A stretch of DNA of 64,000 nucleotides from Pelomonas sp. Root405 (GCF_001425165.1 NZ_LMDU01000017.1:157154-221153); one strand, 5' to 3'; positions 54,714 to 64,000 are shown, numbered from the stretch's first letter. Program-made: numbers and translations. Notes: generated from the sequence alone by a model not told the origin.

Positions 54714-56219
54714 ATGACTCAAGCACAAGCGCCCAGCCCCCTCGACGAAAACCAACTGATCGCCGAGCGCCGCGAAAAACTGGCCGCCATCCGCGCCACG
54801 ACGGCGGTGCCCTTCCCCAACGACTTCAAGCCTCAGCACCGCGCCCAGCCGCTGCATGAGCTGTACGGCGAACTGGAGAACGAGGCGCTGGAGCCGCAAG
54901 CCGTCAAGGTGACGGTGGCCGGCCGCATGATGCTCAAGCGCGTGATGGGCAAGGCGAGCTTCTGCACGCTGCAGGACGCCACCGGCCGCATCCAGCTGCG
55001 CGTGACCGTCGACAACCTTGGGCCCGAGCTGTACGACCAGTTCAAGCACTGGGACCTGGGCGACATCATCGGCGGCGAAGGCACGCTGATGAAGACCAAG
55101 ACCGGCGAGCTGACCATCACGGTCACCACGCTGCGTCTGCTGACCAAGAGCCTGCGCCCGCTGCCGGACAAGTTCCACGGCATGAGCGACCAGGAGCAGA
55201 AGTACCGCCAGCGCTATGTCGACCTGATCACCGACGAGGACGCCCGCAAGCGCTTCACGGCGCGCTCCAAGGCCGTGTCGGCCATCCGCAGCTTCATGGT
55301 GGACCACGGCTTCCTGGAGGTCGAGACGCCCATGCTCCACCCCATCCCGGGTGGCGCGAACGCCAAGCCCTTCAAGACCCACCACAACGCGCTGGATCAG
55401 GAAATGTTCCTGCGCATCGCGCCGGAGCTGTACCTGAAGCGCCTGGTGGTGGGCGGCTTCGAGCGCGTGTTCGAGATCAACCGCAACTTCCGCAACGAAG
55501 GCATCTCGGTCCGGCACAACCCAGAGTTCACGATGATGGAGTTCTATGCGGCCTACTGGACGCATCACGACCAGATGGACTTCACCGAGGCGGTGTTGCG
55601 CCACGCAGCCATCGCCGCGACCGGCAGCGCCGCACTCACCTATGCCGGCAAGCCGGTGGCGCTGGACAAGCCTTTCGCGCGCGTGTCGGTGCGGGACTCG
55701 CTGATCCAGTTCGCCGGCCTGACCGAGGCCGAGGCCGGCGATGCTGACGTGCTGCGCGCCAGGATCCTCGCCGCCGGCGAGGAAGCCCCCGCCCGCTGGA
55801 GCCTCGCCGAGCTGCAGTTCGGCCTGTTCGAGGCCGTCGTGGAGGAGAAGCTCTGGGAGCCGACCTTCATCATCGACTACCCCGTCGAGGTATCGCCGCT
55901 GGCCCGCGCGTCGGACGCGAACCCGCAGATCACCGAGCGCTTCGAGCTGTTCATCACCGGCCGCGAGTACGCCAACGGCTTCTCGGAGCTGAACGACGCC
56001 GAGGACCAGGCCGCGCGCTTCCACGCCCAGGTGGCTAACAAGGATGCCGGCGACGAGGAAGCGATGTTCTTCGACGCCGATTTCATCCGCGCGCTGGAGT
56101 ACGGCATGCCCCCGACGGGCGGCTGCGGTATCGGCATCGACCGGCTGATGATGCTGATCACGGACTCGCCGTCGATCCGGGATGTGATCCTGTTCCCGGC
56201 GCTGCGTCGAGAGGCTTGA
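54714..56219 (+). CDS. lysS: Lysyl-tRNA synthetase, class II
   Basis: Charges tRNA-Lys; 501 residues. An N-terminal OB-fold anticodon-binding domain ([26 protein letters not shown]) precedes the class II core with motif 1 ([18 protein letters not shown]), motif 2 ([23 protein letters not shown]) and motif 3 ([13 protein letters not shown]). The length is normal. A housekeeping gene placed between a glycan operon and an ABC transporter. Confidence 0.97.
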   Translation: MTQAQAPSPLDENQLIAERREKLAAIRATTAVPFPNDFKPQHRAQPLHELYGELENEALEPQAVKVTVAGRMMLKRVMGKASFCTLQDATGRIQLRVTVDNLGPELYDQFKHWDLGDIIGGEGTLMKTKTGELTITVTTLRLLTKSLRPLPDKFHGMSDQEQKYRQRYVDLITDEDARKRFTARSKAVSAIRSFMVDHGFLEVETPMLHPIPGGANAKPFKTHHNALDQEMFLRIAPELYLKRLVVGGFERVFEINRNFRNEGISVRHNPEFTMMEFYAAYWTHHDQMDFTEAVLRHAAIAATGSAALTYAGKPVALDKPFARVSVRDSLIQFAGLTEAEAGDADVLRARILAAGEEAPARWSLAELQFGLFEAVVEEKLWEPTFIIDYPVEVSPLARASDANPQITERFELFITGREYANGFSELNDAEDQAARFHAQVANKDAGDEEAMFFDADFIRALEYGMPPTGGCGIGIDRLMMLITDSPSIRDVILFPALRREA

Positions 56220-56274
56220 AACGACGGTCGGATCGAGCCACGGGCTGGCGCCGTTAGCCGATAAGTTCAGCGGG

Positions 56275-56670
56275 CTAGCTGATGACGCTCAGCGTCTTGC
56301 CTTCATCGTGGCTCGGATCGCCCTTGTTCCCATATCGGATGGAAACGATCTTTCCTTCGCGGATCCGGACCACGGCCACCAGATTGCCGGGTCCTCGGTC
56401 GTATAGCCACTCTTCAGTCACGACACACGTCACCTGAGAAACATGCGGTGAACCATAGGGAGCGGGGTGAGCGGGTTGCAGAACGCGCACGCAGTAGGCG
56501 TCGGAGATCGAGGGTTGCCCGCAAGCTCGGAGCAGCCACACCTTGGCGTCACCTTCGCTGACGCTGGTATCAGCGCAGCGAAGAGAGTCAGCATGGGCTC
56601 CGCCAGCCGTCAGCAATGCTGCCAGGGCCAAAGCACCAGGGCTGAAAAGCCCGCGAGCCAATCGATTCAT
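56275..56670 (-). CDS. Small exported protein, DUF2845-like
   Basis: A 131-residue protein with a Sec signal peptide ending AGGAHA before DSLRCADTSVSEGD. The mature part has conserved-looking features LRCADTSVSEGDAKVWLLRACGQP and a later EEWLYDRGPGNLVAVVRIREGKIVSIRYGNKG, similar in layout to DUF2845 periplasmic proteins. It has four Cys that may form disulfides. ATG at 56670 was selected for the signal peptide. Function unknown. Confidence 0.7.
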   Translation of the reverse strand: MNRLARGLFSPGALALAALLTAGGAHADSLRCADTSVSEGDAKVWLLRACGQPSISDAYCVRVLQPAHPAPYGSPHVSQVTCVVTEEWLYDRGPGNLVAVVRIREGKIVSIRYGNKGDPSHDEGKTLSVIS

Positions 56671-56764
56671 ACGGCATTCCCGGAAGCCTGAGCGAAGGTC
56701 GAGAAACGTCCTTCGGTCTTCCGGCGTTGACGCAATCCTGCGCAGGCGCGATGGCCCTACCCAG

Positions 56765-57508
56765 TCAATGCGCCGACGGCGCCTTGCCCGCAATGATCAT
56801 CGCCAGCACCTCGTCCTCCGTCACGTCAGAGGTGCGGCAGACGCCCACCAGGCGGCCGTTCTTCATCACGGCCAGGCGGTTCGACAGCGCGAACACATCG
56901 GGCATGTCGTGCGTGACGAGCAGGATGCCCACCCCCTCGGCGCTCAGGCGGCGAATCAAGTCGTGGACCATCGCCGTCTCGGCCGGGCCGAGCGCCGCGC
57001 AGGGTTCGTCCATGATCAGCACGCGGGCTTTGAACTGCAGCGCCCGGGCGATGGCGACGACTTGACGCTGACCGCCGGACAAGGACATCACCGGATCGGC
57101 GATGTTCTTGAAGTTGGGGTTCAGTCGCGCGAACAGCGGCACGGCCGCTGCTCGCATGGCGGCGTCGTCTAGAAGCCCGAAGCGGGTGCGCAGTTCTCGG
57201 CCGAGGAAGAGGTTGGCGACCGAGTCGAGGTTGTCGGCCAGGGCCAGCTTCTGGTGAATGGTCTCGATGCCGGCCGCGCGTGAGTCGGCCGGGCTGGCGA
57301 ACTTCGCCCGCTCGCCACTCAGCAGCAATTCACCGCCATCGAAAGGCAGGGCGCCCGCGATCATCTGCATCAGCGTGGACTTGCCGGCGCCGTTGTGGCC
57401 CAGCACGGCCAGCACCTCGCCGGGCGCGAGGCTCAGACTGATGCCGTCGACCGCGTGCACGCCGCCAAAGGATTTGCGCGCATCGCGCACTTCGAGCAGA
57501 GCCGTCAT
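56765..57508 (-). CDS. Sugar ABC transporter ATP-binding protein (single-domain, XylG/FrcA-like)
   Basis: ATPase of 247 residues with Walker A GHNGAGKST, the signature LSGGQRQVVAIARALQ, Walker B VLIMDEPCAALGPAET and a His switch VTHDMPD. It has one nucleotide-binding domain, whereas classical XylG has two in tandem, so it would act as a homodimer as in FrcA. Overlaps the permease by four bases. Partner of the next two genes. Confidence 0.9.
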   Translation of the reverse strand: MTALLEVRDARKSFGGVHAVDGISLSLAPGEVLAVLGHNGAGKSTLMQMIAGALPFDGGELLLSGERAKFASPADSRAAGIETIHQKLALADNLDSVANLFLGRELRTRFGLLDDAAMRAAAVPLFARLNPNFKNIADPVMSLSGGQRQVVAIARALQFKARVLIMDEPCAALGPAETAMVHDLIRRLSAEGVGILLVTHDMPDVFALSNRLAVMKNGRLVGVCRTSDVTEDEVLAMIIAGKAPSAH

Positions 57509-58647
57509 TTCTGCACCACGCGATCAAAGACGACGGCGGCAACCAGCACTTGACCCAGCACCACCATGCGCCAGCCGATGCCGACATCGGTCAGCAGCAG
57601 GCCACTGTCGATGCTTTGGATGATGAGGGCGCCCAGCACTGTGCCGCCGACGCTGCCGCTGCCACCGGCCAGACTCACGCCGCCGATGACGGCCGCCGCG
57701 ATGACGGTCAGCTCCATGCCTGTGCCCATCGAGTTGGTGCCCGCGTTCAGCCGCGCCATGGCAACCACGGCCGCCAGTGCCACAAGGGCCGCCAGCAGCA
57801 GGTTCAGCTGGATCATTACGCGCTTGACCGGGATGCCGGCCAAGCGCGCCGCATCCGGATTGCCGCCAATCGCATAGACGTAGCGGCCGAAGCGCGTGTG
57901 CTTGGCAATGAAGCCCAGCACCAGCACGACCACCACCCAGATCACCAGCGGCAACGGCAGGCCTTGCCCGTGCTCCTGGCCTTCCAGGCGGTAGGCGTTG
58001 AAGACGGCCACGCAACCGAACACCGCCACCGCCGCGATGGCGCCTTTGAGCAGCTCATGTCTGATGTCGCTCGGCACGCCGCCAGCGCGCTGCTGCGCCT
58101 GCCGCTGCACGGCCTGCCAGCCCCACAGCACGGCGATGAGGCCGATGCCCAGCAGCCAGCTGCCACGCTCACCCAGCGAGCCGTCGATGCCGCCCCCCAG
58201 CGCCAGCAGCCATGGTTCGCTGACGGGCTGGGTCTTGCCATCCGCGATCAGGAAGGCCACGCCGCGAAGCGATACCAGGCCGCCGAGGGTCACGACGAAG
58301 GATGGGATGCCGATGACCGACGACAGCCAGCCCTGGAAGAGCCCGACGAGAAGCGCCAGGCCCAGGCCGGCCAGCAGCGACGCACCGACGGACCAGCCTT
58401 GCGTGTACTGCAGCCATGCCATCAGCACGCCGACCGCGCCAAGCAGCGAGCCCACCGCGAGGTCGATCTGCCGCGCGACGATGATCAGCGCCATGCCGCT
58501 GGCGACGATGCCGACCACCGCCGTCTGCTGCGCGATGTTGTAGAGGTTCTCCGCCGTCAGGAAGCTGCCGGTGAGCACGTGAAAACCGATGGCAATCGCC
58601 ACCAGCACGGCCGCCATGACGGCAAGCCGCTGGGTCTGGGCGCTCAT
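57505..58647 (-). CDS. Sugar ABC transporter permease (XylH-like)
   Basis: A 380-residue membrane protein of the BPD-transport-2 family with about ten hydrophobic segments. Motifs are GMALIIVARQIDLAVGS early and YAIGGNPDAARLAGIPV in the cytosolic coupling loop. The middle insertion of roughly 60 residues is as in XylH. ATG at 58647 follows the binding-protein gene by eight bases. Confidence 0.9.
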   Translation of the reverse strand: MSAQTQRLAVMAAVLVAIAIGFHVLTGSFLTAENLYNIAQQTAVVGIVASGMALIIVARQIDLAVGSLLGAVGVLMAWLQYTQGWSVGASLLAGLGLALLVGLFQGWLSSVIGIPSFVVTLGGLVSLRGVAFLIADGKTQPVSEPWLLALGGGIDGSLGERGSWLLGIGLIAVLWGWQAVQRQAQQRAGGVPSDIRHELLKGAIAAVAVFGCVAVFNAYRLEGQEHGQGLPLPLVIWVVVVLVLGFIAKHTRFGRYVYAIGGNPDAARLAGIPVKRVMIQLNLLLAALVALAAVVAMARLNAGTNSMGTGMELTVIAAAVIGGVSLAGGSGSVGGTVLGALIIQSIDSGLLLTDVGIGWRMVVLGQVLVAAVVFDRVVQK

Positions 58648-58655
58648 GCCGTCTC

Positions 58656-59681
58656 CTATTTGCAGGCCGCGGGCGCCTTGGCCGCGTCGACACCCTTGCA
58701 AACCACCGCCTTGGGCACCCAGCCGGCGCTGATGACCTGGTCGAGGTTGGCCTGCGTGATGGCCACAGGCGCCAGGAACTTGGCTTGCAGCGAAACCTTG
58801 CGTTCACCACCCGCCCAGGCTGTCGCACCATCGACTTTCTTGCCGGCAGCCAGTTGGACGGCGGCCGCCGCGGCCTCCCTGCCCAGCGCACGCGAGTCCT
58901 TCCAGACCGAGACGGTCTGCGTGCCCAGCGCAATACGGTTCAGCGCCGCGTGGTCGGCATCCTGGCCGCTGACGGGCACGCCCCTGAGGCCACGCCCAGC
59001 AAGAGCGGCGATCGCACCGCCCGCCGTGCCGTCGTTGCTGGCCACGACGGCGTCGACGCCGCCCTTGAGGCGCGTCAGGATCTGTTCCATGTTCTTCTGC
59101 GCCACTTCCGGCTTCCAGCCGTCGGTGTATTCCTCCGCGACGATCTTCACGGCGCCGCTCTTCACGGCGTCGGCCAGCGCATCCTGCTGGCCGGCACGCA
59201 GGAAGTCGGCATTGGGGTCGCTGGGCGAGCCCTTGATCATTACGTAGCGGCCCTGCGGCTTGACTGCCAGCACGGCCTTGGCCTGCAGGCGGCCGACCTC
59301 GCGATTGTCGAAGGTCAGGTAGAAAACCTCCGGCGCCTCGATGAGGCGGTCATAGGCCAGGACCGGCACCTTGCGTGCCTTGGCCTTGTTCAACGCCGGC
59401 TGAATAGCGTCCTTGTCCATCGCCAGGATGATCAGCACCTTGGCGCCCTTGGCGAGCAAGGACTCCACATCGCCGATCTGCTTCTCGGGCGACCCGCCCG
59501 CGTCGGCGCTCAGGTAGCTGCCGCCAAGGCGTGCCAGTTCGGCCTTGATCGCCGCCTCGTCGGTCTTCCAGCGTTCTTCCTGGAAGTTGGACCAGCTCAC
59601 GCCCACCACCGGACCGGCAGCCAACGCTGTCATCGAGGCCATCAGCAGCGTCGTCGCTGCCCACATTTGCTGCATTCGCAT
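58656..59681 (-). CDS. Sugar ABC transporter substrate-binding protein (XylF-like)
   Basis: Periplasmic binding protein of 341 residues with signal peptide ([21 protein letters not shown]) before [28 protein letters not shown], the XylF-type start. [16 protein letters not shown] and [18 protein letters not shown] are typical of D-xylose-binding proteins. First gene of the operon. Xylose catabolic genes are not in the window, so the sugar cannot be confirmed. Confidence 0.88.
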   Translation of the reverse strand: MRMQQMWAATTLLMASMTALAAGPVVGVSWSNFQEERWKTDEAAIKAELARLGGSYLSADAGGSPEKQIGDVESLLAKGAKVLIILAMDKDAIQPALNKAKARKVPVLAYDRLIEAPEVFYLTFDNREVGRLQAKAVLAVKPQGRYVMIKGSPSDPNADFLRAGQQDALADAVKSGAVKIVAEEYTDGWKPEVAQKNMEQILTRLKGGVDAVVASNDGTAGGAIAALAGRGLRGVPVSGQDADHAALNRIALGTQTVSVWKDSRALGREAAAAAVQLAAGKKVDGATAWAGGERKVSLQAKFLAPVAITQANLDQVISAGWVPKAVVCKGVDAAKAPAACK

Positions 59682-59715
59682 CTTGTCTCCAACGCCCGTT
59701 CTGTCCGGGCCGCGG

Positions 59716-59721
59716 ATTCTA
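59716..59721 (-). promoter_or_regulatory. Putative -10 element for the xylF-like operon
   Basis: TAGAAT followed by CCGCGG on the minus strand, 34 bases before the ATG. The same TAGAATCCGCG string precedes the wza-like gene. A weak -35 only. Confidence 0.35.
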
Positions 59722-59735
59722 GGAACGCAGACAAC

Positions 59736-59759
59736 AAAAAAGCGACCCTCTCGGGTCGC
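59736..59759 (-). terminator. Rho-independent terminator of the DUF4148-like gene
   Basis: On the minus strand GCGACCC-GAGA-GGGTCGC is followed by six T residues. It lies 28 bases after the stop of the 123-residue gene and 55 bases ahead of the xylF-like ATG, so it separates the two units. Confidence 0.9.
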
Positions 59760-59786
59760 CTTTCATCAGCTTGAAACCGCTTTGTT

Positions 59787-60158
59787 TCAACGGCTGGCCA
59801 GCGCAGAGGCGCGGCGAGCGACCGGTGCAGGGAAATCCCCCAGTTCGCGGGCGGCGTTCTCGCCGTGATCAGCGGCCAGCGCAGCGGCGAGCTTCTGGTC
59901 AGCACGGACTTCGGTCGGCTTGATTGTCAGAACGGCCTGGCGGGGCAGCTGGACGGTGGCAATCGCGGCGGCCTTGGCAGCGGCGGGTGTCGGCGCGTCG
60001 ATGCCTTTTTCAGCTTGGAAGGCGGCCAGTTCGCCGCTGTTGCGGGCAGCAATCAGCTCGGCAATGACGGCTTCGCGGGTCAGCGGGGCGGTTTGGGCGG
60101 ATGCGGCACCGGCGGCGATCAACAGGGTGGCGGCGACGATGGTGGACAGCTTGCTCAT
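59787..60158 (-). CDS. Small exported protein, DUF4148-like
   Basis: A 123-residue protein with a Sec signal peptide ending AGAASAQ, then the DUF4148-like pattern LTREAVIAELIAARNSGELAAFQ. DUF4148 proteins are short, multicopy and found mostly in Burkholderiales; their role is unknown. The ATG has Shine-Dalgarno GGAG six bases upstream. A -10-like TAGGAT lies at 60251-60256. Terminated by a clear hairpin, so it is monocistronic and may be highly expressed. Confidence 0.8.
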   Translation of the reverse strand: MSKLSTIVAATLLIAAGAASAQTAPLTREAVIAELIAARNSGELAAFQAEKGIDAPTPAAAKAAAIATVQLPRQAVLTIKPTEVRADQKLAAALAADHGENAARELGDFPAPVARRASALASR

Positions 60159-60345
60159 GACGGGCTCCTTCAGTTCTTGCAGGAACGTCCTGCTTTCGGT
60201 TCACTTGGACATCGCGACCGCGGTGTCCATGGGCTGAACTGTAAGCAGGCATCCTAAGTAGAAACACTAGGCTCGCACGAACTGACTATTCAACTTTCGC
60301 AAACATTCACCCCTAGTTCGTCATCGATTCGCGACAGAAATGCGT

Positions 60346-61134
60346 TCAGCGATGCGCGAAGTCCGGCGCGCGCTTGGCCAGGAAAGCTTCCATGCCTTCG
60401 CGCTGGTCATGGCTGCCGAACAGCGCATGAAAGTAGCGCCGCTCCACCGCCACGCCGTCGCTGAGCGGCGCCTGATAGGCCAGGTTGACCAGCTCCTTGA
60501 TGAGCATCACCGAGGGGCCGCTGAAGCCGTTGATGGTCTCTGCCGCGGCCAGCGCCTCTTCCATCAGCTTGTCCGCCGGCACGACGCGCGACACCAGGCC
60601 AGCACTTTCGGCCTCGGCGGCGCCCATCATGCGCGCCGTCAACAGCATGTCCATGGCCTTGCTCTTGCCGACGGCGCGCGGCAGGCGCTGGGTGCCGCCG
60701 GCGCCCGGCACGATGCCGAGCTTGATCTCCGGCTGGCCGAACTTGGCGGTATCGGCCGCGATGATGAAGTCGCACATCATGGCCAGCTCGCAGCCGCCAC
60801 CCAAGGCAAATCCGCCTACCGCGGCGATCACGGGCTTGCGCACCTGCAGGATGGTCTCCCAGTTCTTGGAGATCAGGCCGCTCTTGAAGGCGCTGGCGAA
60901 GGTGTGCGGCAGCATGGTGGGGATGTCGGCGCCGGCCGCGAACGCGCGCTCGGAGCCGGTCAGCACGATGCAGCCGATGCCGTCGTCCGCGTCGAAGGCC
61001 AGCAGCGCCGCCCCCATCTCGTCCATCAACTGGTCATTGAGCGCATTCAGCGCCTTGGGGCGGTTCAGCGTGATGAGTCCGGTCTTGCGCGGGCCGTCGC
61101 CATGGACGGCGGTGATGATGCATTCGTAGGTCAT
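60346..61134 (-). CDS. Enoyl-CoA hydratase
   Basis: Crotonase of 262 residues, hydrating trans-2-enoyl-CoA in fatty-acid or phenylacetate breakdown. Both catalytic Glu sites are present, in GGGCELAMMCD and in FGQPEIKLGIVPGAGGTQRLPR. The last part RSHDQREGMEAFLAKR-like tail (FGSHDQREGMEAFL) is as in true hydratases. ATG at 61134 is chosen; the upstream extension overlaps the DUF3108 gene. The two genes overlap by four bases. Confidence 0.93.
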   Translation of the reverse strand: MTYECIITAVHGDGPRKTGLITLNRPKALNALNDQLMDEMGAALLAFDADDGIGCIVLTGSERAFAAGADIPTMLPHTFASAFKSGLISKNWETILQVRKPVIAAVGGFALGGGCELAMMCDFIIAADTAKFGQPEIKLGIVPGAGGTQRLPRAVGKSKAMDMLLTARMMGAAEAESAGLVSRVVPADKLMEEALAAAETINGFSGPSVMLIKELVNLAYQAPLSDGVAVERRYFHALFGSHDQREGMEAFLAKRAPDFAHR

Positions 61135-62198
61135 TGCGAGAGTCTCCTTGGGATGCCGTCGGTTGATTCTGGCGCGGCCTGCAGCGGCGCACTCTTGAGC
61201 ATGAGGTCGATGTAGGTGCCGGCATCCTGGCGGATGACGAGGCGCACCGGCAGGTATTGCAGCGAGGGCGCGAGCCAGACCTCGGCAGCGAGGTCGTTGC
61301 CACGAGCCGGCTGGCGGGGCCGCAGGTGCCAGGCCGCAAGCGGGCCCATGGGCGTGTTGAGCACCTCCTCGCCCACCACCTCGTACTGCCAGTCGTAAGG
61401 GCCGCTGGGCAATTGCAGCGGCAACTGGATGACGCGCCCTGCTTCCAGGGTTTCGCGGCCGGTCAGCGCGAGCCAGGTCAGTTGCACGAACTGGCTGACC
61501 GCGTCCTGCGGCGCGCCGCGTCCGCCAGGTGCCCATTGCTCCCCACCCAGGAAGGTGAGGTTGAGGCGCCGGGGCTCGCCGAAGATCAGCTTGGTCTCCT
61601 CGTCATAGCGCTGCGGCGAAATGCCGCCTGGTGTCAGGCGGCCGTGGCTGCTGATGCGCCGGGTGATCAGCGGCGCGAAGCTGGGGCCGACACCGACGTC
61701 GAGATGTATCTGGTAGTCGCGGCCTTTGCGCAGCCATTCGACTTGCGCCTGGCCAGTGACTGGCCCGCGGTAATTGCCGGTCAGCTCGTAGCTCAGCCGG
61801 GTGGACAGCGGCCATTCGGGGCCGGGCTCGTCACTCGGTGCGGCAGAAGCGGCTGGCGCAGCGAGTTCAGCAGGCGCCGCCTCGACGACCCTTTCGGGCG
61901 CAGGGGCTGGCTCGGGCGCTGGCTCTGGTGCGGATGCCGGCTCTTGCGGGGCCGAGGCCGCAGTCGTTGCCGGACTGGCCACGGGTCGGGGTGCGGGCGG
62001 TGGCGGCGGGACCGGCCGCGCAGCGGGCGGCGTCTGCAGCGCCATCTCCTGCACGAATTCCACTTGCATGCGGGCGGGCGTGGTCGGCGGGCTTTCGCTG
62101 ACCCAGCCATCGTGGATGCGCTGCACCTCGCGGCCGAGCAGCAGGTGCACGGCCAGCACGGCCGCCACGATCAGCCACGGTGGCCGCGGCGTCTTCAT
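61131..62198 (-). CDS. DUF3108 domain membrane-anchored protein
   Basis: A 355-residue protein with one N-terminal membrane helix (residues 8-22), a Pro/Ala-rich linker with EPAPEPAPAP repeats (about 55-115) and a beta-rich DUF3108 domain (about 130-345) starting LSTRLSYELTGNYRGPV. The layout resembles TonB-like linkers to a periplasmic domain. Role unknown. It lies between an M61 peptidase and enoyl-CoA hydratase in one operon. Confidence 0.8.
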   Translation of the reverse strand: MKTPRPPWLIVAAVLAVHLLLGREVQRIHDGWVSESPPTTPARMQVEFVQEMALQTPPAARPVPPPPPAPRPVASPATTAASAPQEPASAPEPAPEPAPAPERVVEAAPAELAAPAASAAPSDEPGPEWPLSTRLSYELTGNYRGPVTGQAQVEWLRKGRDYQIHLDVGVGPSFAPLITRRISSHGRLTPGGISPQRYDEETKLIFGEPRRLNLTFLGGEQWAPGGRGAPQDAVSQFVQLTWLALTGRETLEAGRVIQLPLQLPSGPYDWQYEVVGEEVLNTPMGPLAAWHLRPRQPARGNDLAAEVWLAPSLQYLPVRLVIRQDAGTYIDLMLKSAPLQAAPESTDGIPRRLSQ

Positions 62199-62205
62199 GC
62201 CAGGC

Positions 62206-63924
62206 TCAGGCGCCGAGCCAGCGACGCCGCATGACCTGCGCGCCGTCGGCCAGCGTCAGCGCCACAGCCGCCGGCTGCGCCGGTGGCAACACCACGGCGA
62301 GGTCGACCAGGCGCTGGTCGCGGCTGACCAGCAGGCGCAGCCGCGCATCGCCCGCAGCCAGCAGCGCCGGCGCGTCGTCCAGCCGGCGCAGGCGCCAACC
62401 GTTGCAGCCGATGATCTCGTCACGCGCATTGACCCCGGCCGCTGCGGCCGCTCCACCGGTCAGCACGTGCGTGACATGGATGCCCGTCAACGCCGCCTCG
62501 CGCACCCGCAGGCCCAGGCGCTGAGCGACCGTCTGGCGGCCCTCGTCGCGCCAGGCGATGCCGTGGCTCTCCAGCAGCTCGCGCAGCGGCAGTTCATCGG
62601 TGCCATGCACCCAGGCATGCAGGCTGTCGGCGGCCTCTTCTCCGCCCAGCGCGCGCACGGCACCTAGGATCGTGGCCTCACTGACGGGGCCGCCCGCGCT
62701 GTCCAGCCACAGCCGCTGCATCAGCGCGTCCAGACTGGACTCGCGCGCGCGCAAGACGAGGTCCAGGCACAGCGCCACCAACGCACCTTGCGCGTAGTAG
62801 TTGCTCGTCGAGTTGATGCTGTTCTCATCGGGCCGGTAGTACTTGGTCCAGGCCTCGAAGCTGGCGGACGCGAGCGGCTGCACACGTCGGCCCGGCGCGG
62901 CGAGCACGCCGTTGACGGACGCCTGCATCAGCTTCAGATAGCGCGGCGCGTCGACCAGGCCGGCGCGACACAGCATCAGCTCGTCGTAGTAGCTGGTGAA
63001 GCCCTCGAAGAACCACAGCAGCTCGGTGTAGTTCTCGCGCTGGTAGTCGAAGCGGGCGAACTCCGCTGGACGCAGGCGCTTGACGTTCCAGGCGTGGAAG
63101 TACTCGTGGCTGAACAGGCCGAGCAGGCGCACATAGTTGTCGCTCGGCGCTGCGGGTTCGGCGGCCGTCGGCAACTCGCGCCGCGCGCAGATCAGCGCCG
63201 TGCTGGCGCGGTGCTCCAAGCCGCCATGGCCATCGTCCAGGGCCCACAGCAGGAAGCTGTAGCGCTCGAAAGGCGCGCTGCCCCAGAAGGCGATCTGCGC
63301 CTCGCAGATGCGCTGCACATCGGCCAGCAGGCGCTCACCGTCGAAGCTGGGCCAGGCACCAGCGACGACGATGCGGTGCGGCACGCCGGCAGCCTTGAAC
63401 TCGCCCTGCCAATGCGGGCCGATCTCGAAGGGATGGTCCAGCAGCTCGTCGTAGTCGGCGGCCTCGTAAGCGCCCTGTTGCTCGCGCATCTCCGTCGCGA
63501 TCTGCCAGCCGCTGGGTACGCCCGCCAGTTCCACGCGATGCGGCTCGGCCTCGCGGCCATGCGCGCGCAGGCAGACGCTGCTGGCATTGAAGAAGGCGCG
63601 CTGGCTGTCCAGCCAGGCGGTGCGCACCGACGCGTCGAAGGCATAGACGTCGTAGCTGAGCACCAGTGCCTTGGCTCGCGCCCCGCCAATGCAGCGCACG
63701 CGCCAACTGGCCTTGTCGATCTGCTCGATGGCCAAGTCGCGGTCGCCCTGGCGGGCGGTCATCCCGCTCAGGTGCTTGGCGAACTCGCGGACGAGGTAGC
63801 TGCCAGGGATCCACACCGGCAGGCTGAAGTCCTGCTCGGCTGCCGGCGACGCCAGCGTCAGCGTGACGCGAAAACGATGCGCCGCGATGTCGGCCAGCTC
63901 GACCTTGTAGCTCGGTCCGGTCAT
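62206..63924 (-). CDS. M61 family peptidase with C-terminal PDZ domain
   Basis: Zinc aminopeptidase of 572 residues, related to glycyl aminopeptidase. The HExxH motif is HEYFH at 273-277 with the third ligand Glu307 in FFEGFTSYYDE. A PDZ-like domain occupies about 465-550 (THVLTGGAAAAAGVNARDEIIG). No signal peptide is visible, so it is probably cytosolic. Its ATG overlaps the stop of the gene to the right (TGATG). Confidence 0.92.
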   Translation of the reverse strand: MTGPSYKVELADIAAHRFRVTLTLASPAAEQDFSLPVWIPGSYLVREFAKHLSGMTARQGDRDLAIEQIDKASWRVRCIGGARAKALVLSYDVYAFDASVRTAWLDSQRAFFNASSVCLRAHGREAEPHRVELAGVPSGWQIATEMREQQGAYEAADYDELLDHPFEIGPHWQGEFKAAGVPHRIVVAGAWPSFDGERLLADVQRICEAQIAFWGSAPFERYSFLLWALDDGHGGLEHRASTALICARRELPTAAEPAAPSDNYVRLLGLFSHEYFHAWNVKRLRPAEFARFDYQRENYTELLWFFEGFTSYYDELMLCRAGLVDAPRYLKLMQASVNGVLAAPGRRVQPLASASFEAWTKYYRPDENSINSTSNYYAQGALVALCLDLVLRARESSLDALMQRLWLDSAGGPVSEATILGAVRALGGEEAADSLHAWVHGTDELPLRELLESHGIAWRDEGRQTVAQRLGLRVREAALTGIHVTHVLTGGAAAAAGVNARDEIIGCNGWRLRRLDDAPALLAAGDARLRLLVSRDQRLVDLAVVLPPAQPAAVALTLADGAQVMRRRWLGA

Positions 63925-64000
63925 CAGCTGCCCGCAGCGGCGAGGAAGCAGCTCAGCGCGGCGACGGCGGTGAGCCGAAAGCGCAGCGTCAGCCAGTCTC
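63924..64000 (-). CDS. C-terminal end of an unidentified protein (runs off the right edge)
   Basis: A frame open to the right edge ends with TGA at 63924-63926, sharing a base with the M61 ATG. Only 25 codons are visible; they encode a basic then hydrophobic tail (LRFRLTAVAALSCFLAAAGS). Could be the end of a membrane protein. The tight overlap is the main evidence that it is real. Confidence 0.4.
   Translation of the reverse strand, partial: DWLTLRFRLTAVAALSCFLAAAGS

Noticed and set aside
53625-56024. A 799-codon minus-strand frame across lysS and wbpB
   Set aside because: It runs antisense to lysS, which is certain, and out of frame over wbpB; low-complexity sequence.
57550-59247. A 565-codon plus-strand frame across the sugar transporter genes
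   Set aside because: Antisense to the permease and binding protein; His/Asp/Arg-rich shadow typical of high-GC DNA.

Overview
The window is high-GC chromosomal DNA. Gene content and order point to a betaproteobacterium of the order Burkholderiales, probably near the Rubrivivax/Leptothrix/Roseateles group. The evidence is the yceD-rpmF-plsX-fabH-fabD-fabG-acpP-fabF block, a DUF4148-type exported protein, a DUF3108 protein and an M61 peptidase. This placement rests on gene content only. No rRNA, tRNA, CRISPR array, insertion sequence or prophage was seen. Genes are packed tightly, usually with 1 to 4 base overlaps, and no gene-free stretch exceeds 300 bases.

Layout. Bases 1-10.8 kb are housekeeping: the fatty-acid/phospholipid operon on the minus strand, divergent maf (yceF type) and a tetrapyrrole-methylase-fold methyltransferase, then rhlE and a WecA/MraY-type glycosyl-1-phosphate transferase. 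From 11.0 to 37.0 kb there is one unbroken plus-strand run. It holds an outer-membrane polysaccharide export protein, a Wzz-like protein, two flippases, an EpsG-like polymerase, glycosyltransferases (one a GT4-GT2 fusion), an asparagine synthase, an FkbM methyltransferase and wecB. It passes without a gap into a type II secretion system, gspF-G-H-I-J-K-L-M-(C/N)-D. The order matches the Xanthomonas xps operon with E missing from its front, and the secretin has a lipoprotein signal.

Right after gspD lies a monocistronic gene (37298-39001) for a 567-residue Sec-exported, Ala/Thr/Val-rich protein. It has the best promoter in the window, a leader of about 105 nt, a strong ribosome binding site and a very strong terminator. 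It is followed by a divergent FkbM methyltransferase and then the missing gspE plus a small exported protein. My main hypothesis is a dedicated type II system for an abundant surface (S-layer-like) protein, co-inherited with the glycan that may anchor it. It would be analogous in concept to the Aeromonas A-layer/S-layer secretion genes. The linkage is seen in the sequence; the function is inferred.

From 54.6 down to 42.7 kb a second, minus-strand glycan operon runs wbpB-wbpD-wbpE-flippase-acyltransferase-GT-GT-methyltransferase-vapB-vapC-DegT aminotransferase-PglC-like transferase-PglF/CapD-like dehydratase. It looks like the source of a 2,3-diamino-uronic acid and a 4-amino-4,6-dideoxy sugar. 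A VapBC toxin-antitoxin pair sits inside it with coupled reading frames. The rest (54.7-64 kb) is lysS, a DUF2845-like protein, a XylFHG-like sugar ABC transporter, a DUF4148-like protein, enoyl-CoA hydratase, a DUF3108 protein and an M61 peptidase.

Two initiating transferases (WecA-like and PglC-like) and three flippases imply at least two separate glycans. Several putative promoters share a -10 element TAGAAT followed by a GC-rich start region.
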